Shown here: positions 14,745-24,315 of the stretch, one piece after another
Numbering within the stretch: the first letter of the stretch is position 1
Layout of the letters: every line of letters begins with the position of its first letter
Assembly: GCA_025360815.1 (NCBI GenBank)
Contig: JANYBL010000023.1
Coordinates: 1 to 32,721 of the forward strand
Direction of reading: 5' to 3'
Source: Burkholderiales bacterium
GTDB lineage: Bacteria > Pseudomonadota > Gammaproteobacteria > Burkholderiales > Usitatibacteraceae
DNA length: 32,721 nt
Notes under the pieces: model-generated
The model's input: only the letters and a program-made list of their open reading frames with translations
Told to the model about the DNA's origin: nothing
Database searches by the model: none
Translations under genes and position numbers: made by a program

Positions 14745-16676
14745 ATGAAACTCCTGCTCGCCCACATCACCCGCAACCGGCAAGGCGATGCTGTCCCGAC
14801 TGAACAAACGCTACAAGCTGACCCGCTCAGGATCGGGCGAGGTGCGGATTGCAAACTACACCTGCCCGATCCGCGTGTGGCGCTACATCATGCATCGATG
14901 GGCTTGAGCGACGACGGCAAGTGTTTTGTTGAGGCGGCGGCGGGCGCGATCAAGGTAGACGGCCGTTTCGAGCGATCGATGCGCCTCAAACCGGGTCAAA
15001 AAATCACCGTTGGTCCGTTTGAAATCATCGTGTTGCCGACACCAGCGGATTTCGATTTGGCGCTTTCAGTAGAGCTTGTTGAGCCGCTTATTGACGCGAA
15101 CAAGGCCGACGGCAAGCGGGCCGCACTTAGAGCAAGCCTCGCACAAACGTGGCTTTCCAAGCGGGCGATGTCATGGCTGGGCGCGTCCCTGATCTTGTTG
15201 GCATTTCTCGCTTGGCCAGTAATGCATGCATTGGATCGCGCCGACCACCAACCGAATGCCACCGCCAACCACCAAGCCACTATGCAAGCCAGTAGCCAAT
15301 GGGGTATCACGCCGGACGCATCGTGGGATCCGGGCCCATTATCATCGGCGCATCACAGCTTCGGTCGCGATTGCGGCAAATGCCACGCCGCACCGTTTGT
15401 CCAAACCAAAAACGAACAATGCGAGAGCTGCCATCAGAGCATCGGTTGGCACTTCGCATTGAACACCAAAGCCGCCAAAGCGTTGCATGAATCGGTGTTT
15501 ATGCAATCCGATGATGCTTCGCGATGCGCCAGCTGCCATCGCGATCACAAAGGACCGCTCGGTCTGGTCCGTCAGGATTCACCGCTGTGCACCCAGTGCC
15601 ATGCGGATTTAAAAACACGCCATCCTGAAACTGCATCACCCAATATTGCGGAATTCGGCAAAGACCATCCGGGCTTCAAGCTTTCGATGCTCGTACCGGG
15701 CAAATCGGGCACGGACGCGGTTGTGCGGGTGGCACAAAGTAGTGGCGCTGGCAGCCGGGCGATTGAAGCGTCGAACCTCAAATTTCCGCATGATATTCAC
15801 ATGGCGAAAAAAGGGGTTCGCGGGCCCAACGCGAGTAACGGTGGCAAAATCGTCATGGAATGCAAAAACTGTCATGTGCCGGATGAAAACGGCATTCGCT
15901 TTAAACCGACCACGATGAAAGAGCATTGCCAAGACTGTCACTCGTTGGAATTTGAGCCGAAAGCCACCAACCGCCAAGTGCCGCATGGCGATGTGGGTGA
16001 CGTAATGGCGACGGTGAGCGAATTCTACGCACAGGCAGCACTCGCTGACACGCCGATTGATGTGGTGGTGCAAGACGGTGTGCGCCGCCCGGGTGAGCGA
16101 CTGCAGCCAACGCAACGTCAGTCGGCACTCACTTGGGCGACCGAGAAAGCCGCAAAAACTACGCGCGAATTGATGGAGGATCGGGTTTGCTTTGCCTGCC
16201 ATGAGATAAGCAAAACAAACGCAGTAGGCGAGAAAAAGGAAGGTGATGCAAAAAACAGACCATGGCAAATCGCGCCGATTGCCATCACCCAACACTGGCT
16301 CCCGAAATCACGCTTCCCGCACAATCGACACAATACCCATGAATGCGGCTCATGCCACAAAGTAGAGGGTTCAAAGTTGAGTAGTGACATCGCCATTCCG
16401 GACATTAAAAATTGCCAAACCTGCCACGGCGGAAACGTGACCGTCGCTGACAAAGCCCCCGGCACTTGCGAGACTTGCCACGGCTTTCATGTGGGTGGCT
16501 CAAGGAGCGGTACGCCGGTGCCGCTGCCGGGCGGGTTGCCACCCAATCGTCTTCCGTACGACCCCAAACAGAAGGTTCCTCAAAAAATGGCGGGCGGGCA
16601 AGATGGAGCCGTGAAGGGTGGCGGCGATAGCGACAGCGACAGCAGCTTGAAAAATTTCGTCGCGCAGCATCCATGA
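14745..16676 (+). CDS. FHA domain - transmembrane - decaheme cytochrome c fusion
   Basis: The 643-residue protein has three parts. Residues 1-100 form an FHA domain (RIGRGADCKLHLPD, then a conserved HH at 48-49, then 'IKVDGRF' and 'LKPGQKITVGPFEI'). One membrane helix spans about 142-162. The rest is periplasmic with ten CXXCH sites, at Cys210, 226, 261, 282, 373, 395, 482, 534, 557 and 575. The first sites have the CXXCHXXHKG look of multiheme c3/c7-type cytochromes. With N-in topology the FHA domain faces the cytosol and the hemes the periplasm. The usual FHA phosphothreonine-contact Ser-Arg pair is replaced by Ala-Leu (VALHH), so classic phosphopeptide binding is doubtful. The 3' end overlaps the next gene by ATGA. 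The likely role is relaying electrons from the upstream cytochrome b across the periplasm. Confidence 0.9.
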   Translation: MKLLLAHITRNRQGDAVPTEQTLQADPLRIGRGADCKLHLPDPRVALHHASMGLSDDGKCFVEAAAGAIKVDGRFERSMRLKPGQKITVGPFEIIVLPTPADFDLALSVELVEPLIDANKADGKRAALRASLAQTWLSKRAMSWLGASLILLAFLAWPVMHALDRADHQPNATANHQATMQASSQWGITPDASWDPGPLSSAHHSFGRDCGKCHAAPFVQTKNEQCESCHQSIGWHFALNTKAAKALHESVFMQSDDASRCASCHRDHKGPLGLVRQDSPLCTQCHADLKTRHPETASPNIAEFGKDHPGFKLSMLVPGKSGTDAVVRVAQSSGAGSRAIEASNLKFPHDIHMAKKGVRGPNASNGGKIVMECKNCHVPDENGIRFKPTTMKEHCQDCHSLEFEPKATNRQVPHGDVGDVMATVSEFYAQAALADTPIDVVVQDGVRRPGERLQPTQRQSALTWATEKAAKTTRELMEDRVCFACHEISKTNAVGEKKEGDAKNRPWQIAPIAITQHWLPKSRFPHNRHNTHECGSCHKVEGSKLSSDIAIPDIKNCQTCHGGNVTVADKAPGTCETCHGFHVGGSRSGTPVPLPGGLPPNRLPYDPKQKVPQKMAGGQDGAVKGGGDSDSDSSLKNFVAQHP

Positions 16677-18589
16677 AACGCCGACTCTTCCTGATTCTCA
16701 CCTTGGCGATTCTGACCGTCACATCCTGTGGCGGGGGTGGAAGTGGAGGCGAGGTGTGTGCGAGCAATTGCACTCCACCCGCAACGGTTGCTGATTTTTT
16801 AACCGTCGCTGACGTACAAAAAATTATTGCCCAAGCGGCCTTTGAGGCAACGGCACGCAACGCACCAGCCACCATTGCAGTGACGGATCGGGTGGGCAAC
16901 ATTCTGGGCGTGTTTAGAATGACCGGGGCGAAAACAACTTTTCGCATCACGAGCAGCCAGGGTGGCGGCACTAAGGTGCAAGGCGGCCTAGAGAATATCG
17001 ATATCCTGCCCGACACTTTTGCAGCAATTACCAAAGCAATTACCGGCGCTTATTTATCATCAAACGGTAATGCGTTCTCGACCCGCACGGCCAGCCAAAT
17101 CATTCAAGAAAACTTTAATCCGCGTGAATTTAACCAGCCTTCCGGCCCGCTGTTTGGCGTGCAGTTTTCGCAACTTTCTTGTTCTGATTTAATGCGGCGC
17201 GATTCGGACGGCACGGTTGGCCCTAAGCGCTCCCCGTTAGGTTTAGCTGCCGATCCTGGCGGGCTTCCGCTATATAAAAACAACCGCCTCGTCGGTGGCG
17301 TGGGCGTGATAGCGGACGGTGTGTACGGCCTTGATGCGGACATCACTGATATCGACCAAGATATCGATGAGCTGATTGCCGTTGCTGCGTCAGCGAGCTT
17401 TGCAGCGCCCGATGATATCCGCGCCAATCGAATCACTGCCGATGGCCGCACGTTTCGTTTTGTGGATAGCGAGTTATTAGTTTCAAACCCCGCGCTAGCA
17501 CCCGCGTTTGCCAATTTAGCGGGAAGCGTACAAACAGTTGCTGGATTTTTTAACGGCATCATAAAAGCGGGCACCTCGTTCGGCAATGCTCAGTCTGGTT
17601 TTCGCGCTGATAGCGGCGTATTTTCTGGACAAAATGCGTTTATCCTGGTGGATGCAGCGAATGCGAATCGCTATCCGCCGCGCGCTAGTACCGATAGCCT
17701 AATGACGGCGGCGGAAGCCACAACAATCTTGTCTGAAGCCTTAAAAATCGCCAATCGCGCTCGTGCACAAATTCGCCGGCCACTCGGCACGCAAGCACAA
17801 GTGACGGTTGCTGTGGTCGATACAAACGGTGAAGTGTTGGCGCTCGCCCGCACGCCTGATGCACCATTGTTCGGTACCGATGTGTCGTTGCAAAAAGCGC
17901 GCACCGCCTTACTGTTTTCGCACCCTTCCGCTGCCGCCGACATTGCCGCCTTACCGCCCGCACAATATATCAGCGCAGGTGGCAGCGCTGTCGCCCCACC
18001 ATTTGCGGCGCAGACATTTGCCCAAACCATGGCCGCAGCCAAGATATTTTTCAATGATCCCACCGCGTTCAGTAACGGCACCGCGTTTTCCAATCGTGCC
18101 ATTGGCAACATTGCGCGGCCATTTTTCCCTGACGGCATCAATGGCGGAAACTCGGGCGGCGGCAATGGGGGACCATTCTCAACTCCCTACTCAAATTGGA
18201 GCCCCTTTCATTTAGGGCTGCAGTTAGACCTTGCCTACAATGCAATTATCGGCGGTGTGACTGGCTCGCCAGCCGTCGGCTGTACTGGCTTGGCACGCGC
18301 CAAAAATGGCATACAAATTTTTCCTGGTGCTGTTCCGATTTATCGCGGTAATGTTTTAGTGGGCGCGATTGGGGTTTCGGGCGATGGTGTCGATCAGGAT
18401 GACATGATCGCGTTTTTGGGCTTAACCAACGCCGGCAAAGCGCTCAATACCGGCATCCAAAATGCACCGCGCAATATTCGCGCTGATCATCTGCAACCGC
18501 AGGGACTCGGCACTCGACTTCGCTATGTGCAATGCCCGCAAGCGCCGTTTTATGACTCGAGCGAGCAAAATGTTTGTGAGGGGCTATGA
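16673..18589 (+). CDS. Lipoprotein with two GlcG/HbpS-like heme-binding domains
   Basis: The 638-residue product starts with a lipoprotein signal peptide (lipobox ending LTVTSC, Cys19) followed by a Gly-rich tether, so it is membrane-anchored and extracytoplasmic. Two copies of the GlcG/HbpS (DUF336) fold follow. One starts near residue 42 ('LTVADVQKIIAQAAFEA', 'AVTDRVGNILGVFR'). The other starts near 342 ('LMTAAEATTILSEALKIA', 'VAVVDTNGEVLALAR'), with 'SLQKARTALLFSHP' as in the family. Each half ends with a 'VGG(V)GV.GDGV' type strand and a calcium-like acidic stretch. HbpS relatives bind and degrade or sense heme. In this operon it may handle or sense heme or stabilise the conduit. It overlaps its neighbour upstream by four bases and ends one base before the next GTG. 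Confidence 0.85.
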   Translation: MKRRLFLILTLAILTVTSCGGGGSGGEVCASNCTPPATVADFLTVADVQKIIAQAAFEATARNAPATIAVTDRVGNILGVFRMTGAKTTFRITSSQGGGTKVQGGLENIDILPDTFAAITKAITGAYLSSNGNAFSTRTASQIIQENFNPREFNQPSGPLFGVQFSQLSCSDLMRRDSDGTVGPKRSPLGLAADPGGLPLYKNNRLVGGVGVIADGVYGLDADITDIDQDIDELIAVAASASFAAPDDIRANRITADGRTFRFVDSELLVSNPALAPAFANLAGSVQTVAGFFNGIIKAGTSFGNAQSGFRADSGVFSGQNAFILVDAANANRYPPRASTDSLMTAAEATTILSEALKIANRARAQIRRPLGTQAQVTVAVVDTNGEVLALARTPDAPLFGTDVSLQKARTALLFSHPSAAADIAALPPAQYISAGGSAVAPPFAAQTFAQTMAAAKIFFNDPTAFSNGTAFSNRAIGNIARPFFPDGINGGNSGGGNGGPFSTPYSNWSPFHLGLQLDLAYNAIIGGVTGSPAVGCTGLARAKNGIQIFPGAVPIYRGNVLVGAIGVSGDGVDQDDMIAFLGLTNAGKALNTGIQNAPRNIRADHLQPQGLGTRLRYVQCPQAPFYDSSEQNVCEGL

Positions 18590-18590
18590 G

Positions 18591-20432
18591 GTGAATCGTG
18601 CCGTCCCGCTCACGCTATTACATTGCCGTCCGATCAGCTTGTTCGTGAGCGCCTTGTTGGGCGCTGCCGCGTGGCCGAGCACCGCGCAGCAGGTCTCGCT
18701 GCCGCCAGTATCGGCAGTCGCGCCTACACCAATTGACCCAACAAGCGAGCAGGTTATCCGCGAACGCCCGCAAGGTAAACCGCTCAAATATCCACTGCCA
18801 CCAATCGATCCCAAGCAGGTACCGCCGCCCTCGCCGCTAGAGCCGCGCGCGTCGGTTTCGGTCCCCGACCGTTGGCGCATCATCGATAGTCTTGGCGCAA
18901 AAACGCCTTGGTACGATCCCTACAACCACAATGTGTGGAAGGGCGATAAGCCGTTTGAACCGTTGGCCAAGTGGGGGCCAGACTGGTTCTTGGCGCTATC
19001 CGCGATTTCGGATTCATTGATGGAGTACCGCCGACTACCCACCCCGGTGGGTGCGCAATCGAGCGAGCGCACGGGTGCAAACGATGTGTTCGGGCGCGCG
19101 CAGCAATCGGTGTTCGTGCAAACAATTATTTTGTCGGTCGGTTTGATTAAAGGCGACACCACCTTTAAGCCGCCTGATTATGAATTTCGATTCGTCCCCG
19201 CCATCCAAGTGAATTACGCCAGGCTCCAGGAAGTACGGGGCGTTCGGGTCGATCCGCGCGAAGGAAAAACCCGCACCGATAATCATGTTGGCATTCAAGA
19301 ATTATTCGCCGACGTGCATTTACGCAACGTCTCAGACCGATTTGATTTTGACTCCGTGCGCATTGGGATTCAACCGTTTCAATCCGATTTTCGCGGCTTC
19401 TTGTTTCAGGACGCGCCGATTGGTGTGCGCTTATTCGGTATCCGCGATAACAACCAATGGCAATACAACCTCGCCTATTTTCGCCGCTTGGAAAAAGACA
19501 CCAACTCCGGCTTAAATGACATCAACCAGCGGTTACGCAACGATGATGTCTTCGTCGCGAATGTGTACCGCCAAGATTTCCCTGTGCTGGGCCACACCAC
19601 GCAGGCGACCATTATTCACAACATCAATCGCGAAGCCGCCTCTGATTATTACGACAACAATGGCGCATTGGTGCGCCCCGCGGTGCTGGGCGATGTACGA
19701 CCGCACAACTATCGCGTCACCTATTTTGGCTTGAACGGCGACGGTCATTTTGGGCGCTGGAATTTGACGTCATCTTTGTATGCCGCAATCGGTGTCGATG
19801 GTCGCAGCCCGCTTGCACAGACCAGGCAAACTATCCGCGCTGGCTTCACTGCAGCCGAACTATCGCGTGACTTCGACTGGCTGCGCGTGCGTGGCAATGT
19901 GTTGCTCGCCAGCGGTGACAAAGACCCGTTCGATGGTAAGTCGACTGGCTTCGATGCGATTTTGGAAAACCCGCAATTTGCCGGTGCCGATACCAGCTTT
20001 TTTATCCGCCAAGCGGTGCCATTGATTGGCGGCGGTGGCGTGGCGCTGTCAGGGCGCAATGGCATTTTGCCGTCACTACGGTCATCAAAGGATCAAGGTC
20101 AATCAAATTTCGTGAACCCAGGTTTACGTTTGGTTGGTATCGGTGCGGACGCCGATTTAACGCCGCAAGTTCGTGTGCTTGGCAATATTTCCAAACTTGA
20201 TTTCATCAACACTGCATCGCTCGCCGCATTGCGCAATCAGAAAATTACCTCGAAAGATTTGGGTATTGATGTGTCGGTTGGCGTGCAATATAGACCGTTC
20301 ATGTCGCAAAATATCGTGCTCAACGTATCAGCCGCGGCGCTCGTACCAGGGCAGGGTTTGAAGCAGTTGTACGACGAAGATAAACGCGGCGTGCAGTATT
20401 CGATACTCACGAATTTATTGCTCACTTACTGA
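18591..20432 (+). CDS. Outer-membrane beta-barrel protein, probable porin of the conduit
   Basis: Starting at the GTG at 18591, which has GAGGGG eight bases upstream and begins one base after the previous stop, the product has 613 residues. It carries a signal peptide ending near 'STAQQ', a Pro-rich segment, then alternating amphipathic strands to a C-terminal tyrosine (NLLLTY), the usual outer-membrane insertion signal. A longer frame from 18462 would overlap the preceding gene extensively and spoils the signal peptide. No CXXC or heme site is present, unlike MtrB-type porins that often have an N-terminal CXXC. Its place between multiheme cytochromes argues for a barrel holding a cytochrome across the outer membrane, as in porin-cytochrome complexes, but I do not recognise the family beyond an alginate-export-like look. 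Confidence 0.75.
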   Translation: MNRAVPLTLLHCRPISLFVSALLGAAAWPSTAQQVSLPPVSAVAPTPIDPTSEQVIRERPQGKPLKYPLPPIDPKQVPPPSPLEPRASVSVPDRWRIIDSLGAKTPWYDPYNHNVWKGDKPFEPLAKWGPDWFLALSAISDSLMEYRRLPTPVGAQSSERTGANDVFGRAQQSVFVQTIILSVGLIKGDTTFKPPDYEFRFVPAIQVNYARLQEVRGVRVDPREGKTRTDNHVGIQELFADVHLRNVSDRFDFDSVRIGIQPFQSDFRGFLFQDAPIGVRLFGIRDNNQWQYNLAYFRRLEKDTNSGLNDINQRLRNDDVFVANVYRQDFPVLGHTTQATIIHNINREAASDYYDNNGALVRPAVLGDVRPHNYRVTYFGLNGDGHFGRWNLTSSLYAAIGVDGRSPLAQTRQTIRAGFTAAELSRDFDWLRVRGNVLLASGDKDPFDGKSTGFDAILENPQFAGADTSFFIRQAVPLIGGGGVALSGRNGILPSLRSSKDQGQSNFVNPGLRLVGIGADADLTPQVRVLGNISKLDFINTASLAALRNQKITSKDLGIDVSVGVQYRPFMSQNIVLNVSAAALVPGQGLKQLYDEDKRGVQYSILTNLLLTY

Positions 20433-20442
20433 TGACGCGACG

Positions 20443-23400
20443 ATGAACGCCACCACCACCTCGACCGCAAGCGCCCCCACCATGCGAACCATCAAATTTT
20501 CAATGGTATTGAGTCTGCTATTTGTCGTCGCCCTGACCGCGGGAACGCCGCTTGAGGCGTCGTCTGATGCGAAACCAATCGCCCGCCAATATGTCGCCAC
20601 ACCCGCCGCACCTGCTCGTCAATCCATCATGGATGCCAACAAAAAATCCTTCGGCTGCCTGTCCTGCCACGTCGGCACCGATCGCCACACCATGCACGCA
20701 AACCCGGCTGTGGTGCTGGGCTGCACCGATTGTCACGGCGGCGATGCAACGGTGCAAAAGCCAATTGGCGCTGACGATCACGGTAAAGATGAAGCCGCCT
20801 ACCGGGGCGCTATGGCCCGCTCGCATGTGCTGCCGAAATTCGATAAGGCGTGGAATTATCCATCGAGTGCGAACCCCGAACATTCATACACGCTGCTGAA
20901 CAAAGAGGCGAATGAATTCGTGCGCTTCATGAACCCCGGTGACCTGCGGGTGGCACGTGAAGCTTGCGGCGCGTGCCATTTAGAAACCGTGCAGGCGGTC
21001 GAGCGCAGCCTGATGTCATCAAGCGCGATGTTGTGGGGCGGGGCATCGTACAACAATGGCATCTTGCCCTACAAGCGCTATATTTTGGGCGAGTCATACA
21101 CCGCGAAGGGCGAGCCTGCTTTGATCAAAAACCCAATCCCCGTGAATCCGCAAATGACAGCCATGGGCATTTTGCCCTCGCTCGCACCGCTTCCCGCTTG
21201 GGAGACGGTGCCACCGGCCGATGTGTTTCGCGTATTTGAGCGCGGTGGGCGGGTGATCCCGTCGCAATTTCCTGAAGTCGGTTTGCCGAATAGTTCCGGC
21301 GCGTTGCAAAAATTGGATGAGCCTGGCCGGCCGGATATTAAGCAATCCAATCGTGGCCCCGCAACGGGAAGCCGCATTGCGGTGCCGCTGATCAACATCA
21401 CCAAGACCCGTTTGAACGACCCGCATTTATGGTTCCTGGGAACCAATGAACAGCCGGGCGATTATCGCTCCTCCGGCTGCACGGCTTGTCACACCGTTTA
21501 TGCGAACGACCGTGACCCGAAGCACAGCGGACCCTATGCAAAATTTGGCCATGACGGGAAATCGCAAAGTCAGGATGTAACCATCCCGAAAAATGAATCC
21601 GGCCATCCGCTAAAGCATGAGTTCACGCGCGCGATCCCGTCATCGCAATGTATGACCTGCCACATGCACCAACCGAACGTATTTGTCAATTCGTTTTACG
21701 GCACGACGATGTGGGATTACGAATCTGACGCCCCCTCGATGTGGCCGAAAAAACAAAAATATCCAACCGCCAAAGAAGCACGCGAAATATTAAGTCGTAA
21801 CCCTGAAGAAGCCGCCACACGCGGGCTTTGGGGAGATAAGGAATTTTCTAAACGCGTCTCCGAACTGAACCCAACGCTCAAAGATACGCAGTTTGCCGAC
21901 TACCATGGCCACGGTTGGAACTTCCGCAAAATATTCAAACGCGACCGTAAAGGGACGTTATTGGATAAAGAAAACAAACCTGTTGCCGATACCGATCCGA
22001 AAAAATTTGATAAGGCGGTGCATTTGACCTCCGTTCATTTAGAGCTGGGCATGCAGTGCGTCGATTGTCATTTCTCGCAAGATGGCCACGGCAACGGACA
22101 TATTTACGGCGAAGTCGCCGCCGCAATTGAGATCGATTGCGCCGACTGCCACGGCACGGCCGATGCGTATCCCACACTCTTCACGTCTGGCCCTGCCGCG
22201 CAGCCGGGCGGGCGCGATTTGAAATTGCTCCGCACCCAAGATGGCCGTGCGCGGTTCGAATGGCGCGAGGGCAAGCTCTATCAACGCGCCGCGCTGGACC
22301 CGGCCAAAGAGTGGGAAATGAGTTTGGTAAAAGATAGCGTAACCAAAGGGCATCCCAAATACAATGAGAAGGCTGCACGTGCCAAGCTAATGCACGCCGG
22401 CGCTTCGGGGCGTGACGGGCATTGGGGGCCAGGTTCGATGACAGAATCCAAGCCACTCACGGAAGGACAGACCGCTGCGTCGCCCAAGATGGCGCACTCG
22501 AATGAAAAAATGACCTGCTACACCTGCCATCTGTCTTGGACAACGTCGTGCGCCGGGTGTCATTTGCCGATCCAGGCCAACGCGAAAACGGAGCGCCTGC
22601 ATTATGAAGGCGGCGAGACCCGAAACTACGCAACCTACAATCCGCAGGTGGCACGCGACGATATGTTCCAACTCGGCATTCACGGCCCGGTCAAAGGCGG
22701 ACGCATCACGCCGGTACGTTCATCTTCTGCGTTAATACTTTCGTCGACCAACGCGAACCGCGAAAAAATTTATATCCAGCAACCGCCGATCTCAGCAGCA
22801 GGATTCTCATCGCAAGCGTTCGCGCCACACTATCCGCATACCGAGCGCACCACTGAAACCAAGACGTGCTCCGACTGCCACATCAGCCAAGCCAACGACA
22901 ACAACGCGATCATGGCGCAGTTATTATTGCAAGGAACCAACTTCGTCAATTTTGTCGGCTACAACGCTTGGCTGGGTTCAACCAATCATATCGAAGCCGT
23001 GAAAGTGACCGAGTGGGACGAGCCGCAAGCCGTGATCGGTAGCTACCTCCATCAATATGCCTACCCCGATTGGTTCGCAAATCATGAAAAACGCGGCCTA
23101 CAGTTGCCCGAGGCGCATGCGCACACCACCGGCGGCGCAGCGCGATGCTTGACGCTGCGTGGCGAATATATGTTTGTCGCCGAGGGTGCGGGCGGCTTCC
23201 GGGTTTACGATGTGGCCAACATCGCCAACAAGGGCGTTTCGCAGCGCATCGTCTCGGCACCGTTTTCGCCGCTCGGCCAAGATGCGCATGTGTCAAGTAC
23301 CAACGCGACATGTATGGCGCTGCCTACCAATCAAGCCATCGCCCCCACCCGCAACACCGGCGAGTTGATGCGCGTAACCAATCAAGAGCAGGCATTCCAC

Positions 23401-24315
23401 CCAATTTATCACTATGCGTTTGTGGTCGATGCGGTGGAGGGTTTGATTGTTGTGAATGTCGATACCTTTGCCGATGGCGAGCCGCGCAATAATTTCTTAA
23501 CGCGTGCAGCAACATGGAATGAAAAAAATGTACTCAAGGGCGCACGCCATATCACCCTTGGCGGCTATTTTGCTTATGTAGCAACCGACGCCGGTTTGGT
23601 GGTGCTAAATTTAAATGACCCGATAAAGCCCACTGTTGCCGCAACCCTGCCCTTGAACGATATGCGGGCATCAGCATTGCAGTTCCGCTATTTGTTTACA
23701 ACCACGGCGAAGGGCTTGGAAGTCATTGATGTCACATCGCCCGAAGCGCCACGTTTGGCAGCCGCATTGCCGATCAAGGATGCGCGGCGCGTGTATGTAG
23801 CACGCACCTATGCCTATGTTGCGGCGGGGCGCGACGGGTTGGTGATTGTCGATGTGGAAAAGCCTGAAATGCCGCGCCAGTACTCGCGTTTCACCGCATC
23901 GGAAACGATAAATGATGCGCAGGATGTAATCGTGGGTTCGACCAATGCATCGCTGTTTGCCTACATTGCCGATGGCAAAAATGGCTTGAAAGTCGTGCAG
24001 CTAACTTCCCCCGATTCACAGCCGAAATTTTACGGATTCTCGCCGGAGCCGAAACCGCAATTGATCGCTACCCGCAAAACCGAATCACCTGCGCTAGCGC
24101 TCTCAAAAGGTTTAGACCGTGATCGCGGCGTGGATGAAACCGGTGGGCAAATTGCCGTGTTTGGCAGGATTGGCTCCCGACCCTTTAGCGTGCCAGAAAT
24201 GCGCAAGTTTTACCTCACACCCGAAGGCAAGCCGTGGACTGTAATTGACGAGATTGAACGGGCAAAATATAGGCCGGCGCAAAACCCGGCACAACAGGCT
24301 AAGGTCGTCAAATGA
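20443..24315 (+). CDS. Decaheme cytochrome c with C-terminal LVIVD beta-propeller repeats
   Basis: This is a 1290-residue exported protein with a signal segment at about 14-38. Ten CXXCH sites lie at Cys72, 94, 175, 346, 403, 539, 566, 692, 703 and 809. From about 895 to 1190 there are six or so repeats of the LVIVD type ('GGFRVYDVANIANKG', 'GLVVLNLNDPIKP', 'GLEVIDVTSPEAP', 'GLVIVDVEKPEMP', 'GLKVVQLTSPDS'), which fold as a beta-propeller and are found on surface proteins. The wide heme spacing (170 residues between sites 3 and 4) suggests separate heme-bearing modules rather than a compact nanowire domain. It probably sits at or beyond the outer membrane with the barrel protein encoded just before it. 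The last four bases overlap the next gene. The start at 20443 lacks a strong ribosome site; Met14 at 20482 is an alternative. Confidence 0.9.
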   Translation: MNATTTSTASAPTMRTIKFSMVLSLLFVVALTAGTPLEASSDAKPIARQYVATPAAPARQSIMDANKKSFGCLSCHVGTDRHTMHANPAVVLGCTDCHGGDATVQKPIGADDHGKDEAAYRGAMARSHVLPKFDKAWNYPSSANPEHSYTLLNKEANEFVRFMNPGDLRVAREACGACHLETVQAVERSLMSSSAMLWGGASYNNGILPYKRYILGESYTAKGEPALIKNPIPVNPQMTAMGILPSLAPLPAWETVPPADVFRVFERGGRVIPSQFPEVGLPNSSGALQKLDEPGRPDIKQSNRGPATGSRIAVPLINITKTRLNDPHLWFLGTNEQPGDYRSSGCTACHTVYANDRDPKHSGPYAKFGHDGKSQSQDVTIPKNESGHPLKHEFTRAIPSSQCMTCHMHQPNVFVNSFYGTTMWDYESDAPSMWPKKQKYPTAKEAREILSRNPEEAATRGLWGDKEFSKRVSELNPTLKDTQFADYHGHGWNFRKIFKRDRKGTLLDKENKPVADTDPKKFDKAVHLTSVHLELGMQCVDCHFSQDGHGNGHIYGEVAAAIEIDCADCHGTADAYPTLFTSGPAAQPGGRDLKLLRTQDGRARFEWREGKLYQRAALDPAKEWEMSLVKDSVTKGHPKYNEKAARAKLMHAGASGRDGHWGPGSMTESKPLTEGQTAASPKMAHSNEKMTCYTCHLSWTTSCAGCHLPIQANAKTERLHYEGGETRNYATYNPQVARDDMFQLGIHGPVKGGRITPVRSSSALILSSTNANREKIYIQQPPISAAGFSSQAFAPHYPHTERTTETKTCSDCHISQANDNNAIMAQLLLQGTNFVNFVGYNAWLGSTNHIEAVKVTEWDEPQAVIGSYLHQYAYPDWFANHEKRGLQLPEAHAHTTGGAARCLTLRGEYMFVAEGAGGFRVYDVANIANKGVSQRIVSAPFSPLGQDAHVSSTNATCMALPTNQAIAPTRNTGELMRVTNQEQAFHPIYHYAFVVDAVEGLIVVNVDTFADGEPRNNFLTRAATWNEKNVLKGARHITLGGYFAYVATDAGLVVLNLNDPIKPTVAATLPLNDMRASALQFRYLFTTTAKGLEVIDVTSPEAPRLAAALPIKDARRVYVARTYAYVAAGRDGLVIVDVEKPEMPRQYSRFTASETINDAQDVIVGSTNASLFAYIADGKNGLKVVQLTSPDSQPKFYGFSPEPKPQLIATRKTESPALALSKGLDRDRGVDETGGQIAVFGRIGSRPFSVPEMRKFYLTPEGKPWTVIDEIERAKYRPAQNPAQQAKVVK

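Noticed and set aside
15636-16295. 219-codon minus-strand frame opposite the decaheme gene
   Set aside because: The antisense of a gene rich in CXXCH codons gives such frames by chance; no ribosome site or domain.
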